Shown: in pieces, positions 11,790-12,149 of the stretch
Numbering within the stretch: position 1 is the first letter of the stretch
Layout of the letters: each line of letters begins with the position of its first letter
Assembly: GCA_934631055.1 (NCBI GenBank)
Contig: CAKTXP010000061.1
Span: 1-12,149, forward strand
Length of the DNA: 12,149 bases
Direction of reading: 5' to 3'
Origin: an uncultured Clostridia bacterium
GTDB taxonomy: Bacteria; Bacillota; Clostridia; Christensenellales; Aristaeellaceae
Translations under genes and position numbers: made by a program
Notes under the pieces: generated by a model
What the model was told of the DNA's origin: nothing
The model's database searches: none
Seen by the model: the letters and a program-made list of their open reading frames with translations, nothing else

Positions 11790-12149
11790 TTACTCATAAG
11801 GATAATTGTGTTCGGATTTCGATTGAAATTCTTTTAAGCTAACGATTTTCATGTTTTTATTAAATTCAATAATAGATACTCCGTCAAATCCGCCGATCTG
11901 ATTGTCATAATTGCATTCAAAATACCATTCTACCACTGTGAACATATCTTGGTGAATGAATCTTTTTATGTTCCACTTTAAAACTGTCCCTCTTATATTC
12001 CAATCAGAAAACCACTTTAAGATTTGCGGTAATCCGTGATATTCCGGTCCATAGCACTCACTATAAATAATATCGTCAGAGAAAATATCTCCTAATGGTT
12101 CAATGTTTTTATCGAGCCACGACTGAAAATAGCTTTTAACGATTTCTTC
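11790..12149 (-). CDS. SnoaL/NTF2-like protein, 5' end missing
   Basis: An uninterrupted minus-strand frame enters at the right edge (12149) and ends with TAA at 11790-11792, giving 119 residues without the start. The visible protein begins EEIVKSYFQSWLDKN and contains the conserved stretches IIYSECYGPEYHG, ILKWFSDW, TVVEWYFECNY and FDGVSIIEF, followed by SLKEFQSK near the C-terminus. This is the pattern of the nuclear transport factor 2 / SnoaL-like cone-fold family. Probably only a few N-terminal residues lie outside. Members bind or convert small hydrophobic molecules, but the substrate of this one is unknown. The DNA is clearly richer in A and T than the rest of the window, hinting at a different origin. 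Confidence 0.85.
   Translation of the reverse strand, partial: EEIVKSYFQSWLDKNIEPLGDIFSDDIIYSECYGPEYHGLPQILKWFSDWNIRGTVLKWNIKRFIHQDMFTVVEWYFECNYDNQIGGFDGVSIIEFNKNMKIVSLKEFQSKSEHNYPYE

Noticed and set aside
11520..11837. A 105-codon frame starting inside nth and ending in the NTF2-like gene
   Set aside because: It runs through a terminator and is out of frame with both recognised genes.

Overview
The window looks like a chromosomal segment of a GC-rich low-G+C-phylum relative (Bacillota, class Clostridia), most likely a gut-associated lineage. The grounds are strong AAGGAG-type ribosome binding sites, extended -10 promoters (TGNTATAAT type), a His/Cys-tailed zinc transporter ATPase, a polA-coaE-transglycosylase block, and intergenic palindromes of the kind seen in gut Clostridia. 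No rRNA, tRNA, CRISPR array or insertion-sequence transposase was found. A finer taxonomic placement is not possible from the sequence alone.

Layout, left to right. (1) 1-64: a minus-strand promoter and ribosome binding site for a gene starting just outside the left edge. (2) 75-208: short direct repeats, then a closed cluster of four hairpins. (3) 219-2766, minus strand: a zinc/manganese-type ABC uptake operon, znuA-znuC-znuB, with ATGA overlaps at both junctions. It is preceded by a possible 35-codon leader ORF and a perfect dyad in the shared divergent control region. (4) 3023-3361, plus strand: an orphan histidine-phosphotransfer (Hpt) protein with its own promoter and terminator. (5) 3413-4556, minus strand: a HipA-like kinase lacking the HipA N-terminal subdomain, overlapping a small downstream gene that may encode that missing subdomain. 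(6) 4695-7247: polA. (7) 7249-7532: a palindrome-rich element with terminal inverted repeats. (8) 7570-10614: a tight operon of coaE, a membrane-anchored lytic transglycosylase and a secreted peptide-type solute-binding protein. (9) 10638-10860: a second palindrome-rich element that shares an inverted near-identical 48-bp core with the first. (10) 10915-11562: nth (endonuclease III). (11) 11582-11789: a hairpin, a bidirectional terminator and otherwise non-coding sequence. (12) 11790-12149, minus strand: the 3' part of an AT-rich SnoaL/NTF2-like gene that runs off the right edge.

How it fits together. Most genes are housekeeping: metal uptake, DNA repair and replication (polA, nth), the last step of CoA synthesis (coaE) and cell-wall turnover. 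The accessory signals are the split HipA-like module, the AT-rich NTF2-like gene, and the intergenic palindromes. The palindromes recur in four gaps as short stems closed by exactly three bases, and two of the clusters flank the coaE operon in opposite orientation.
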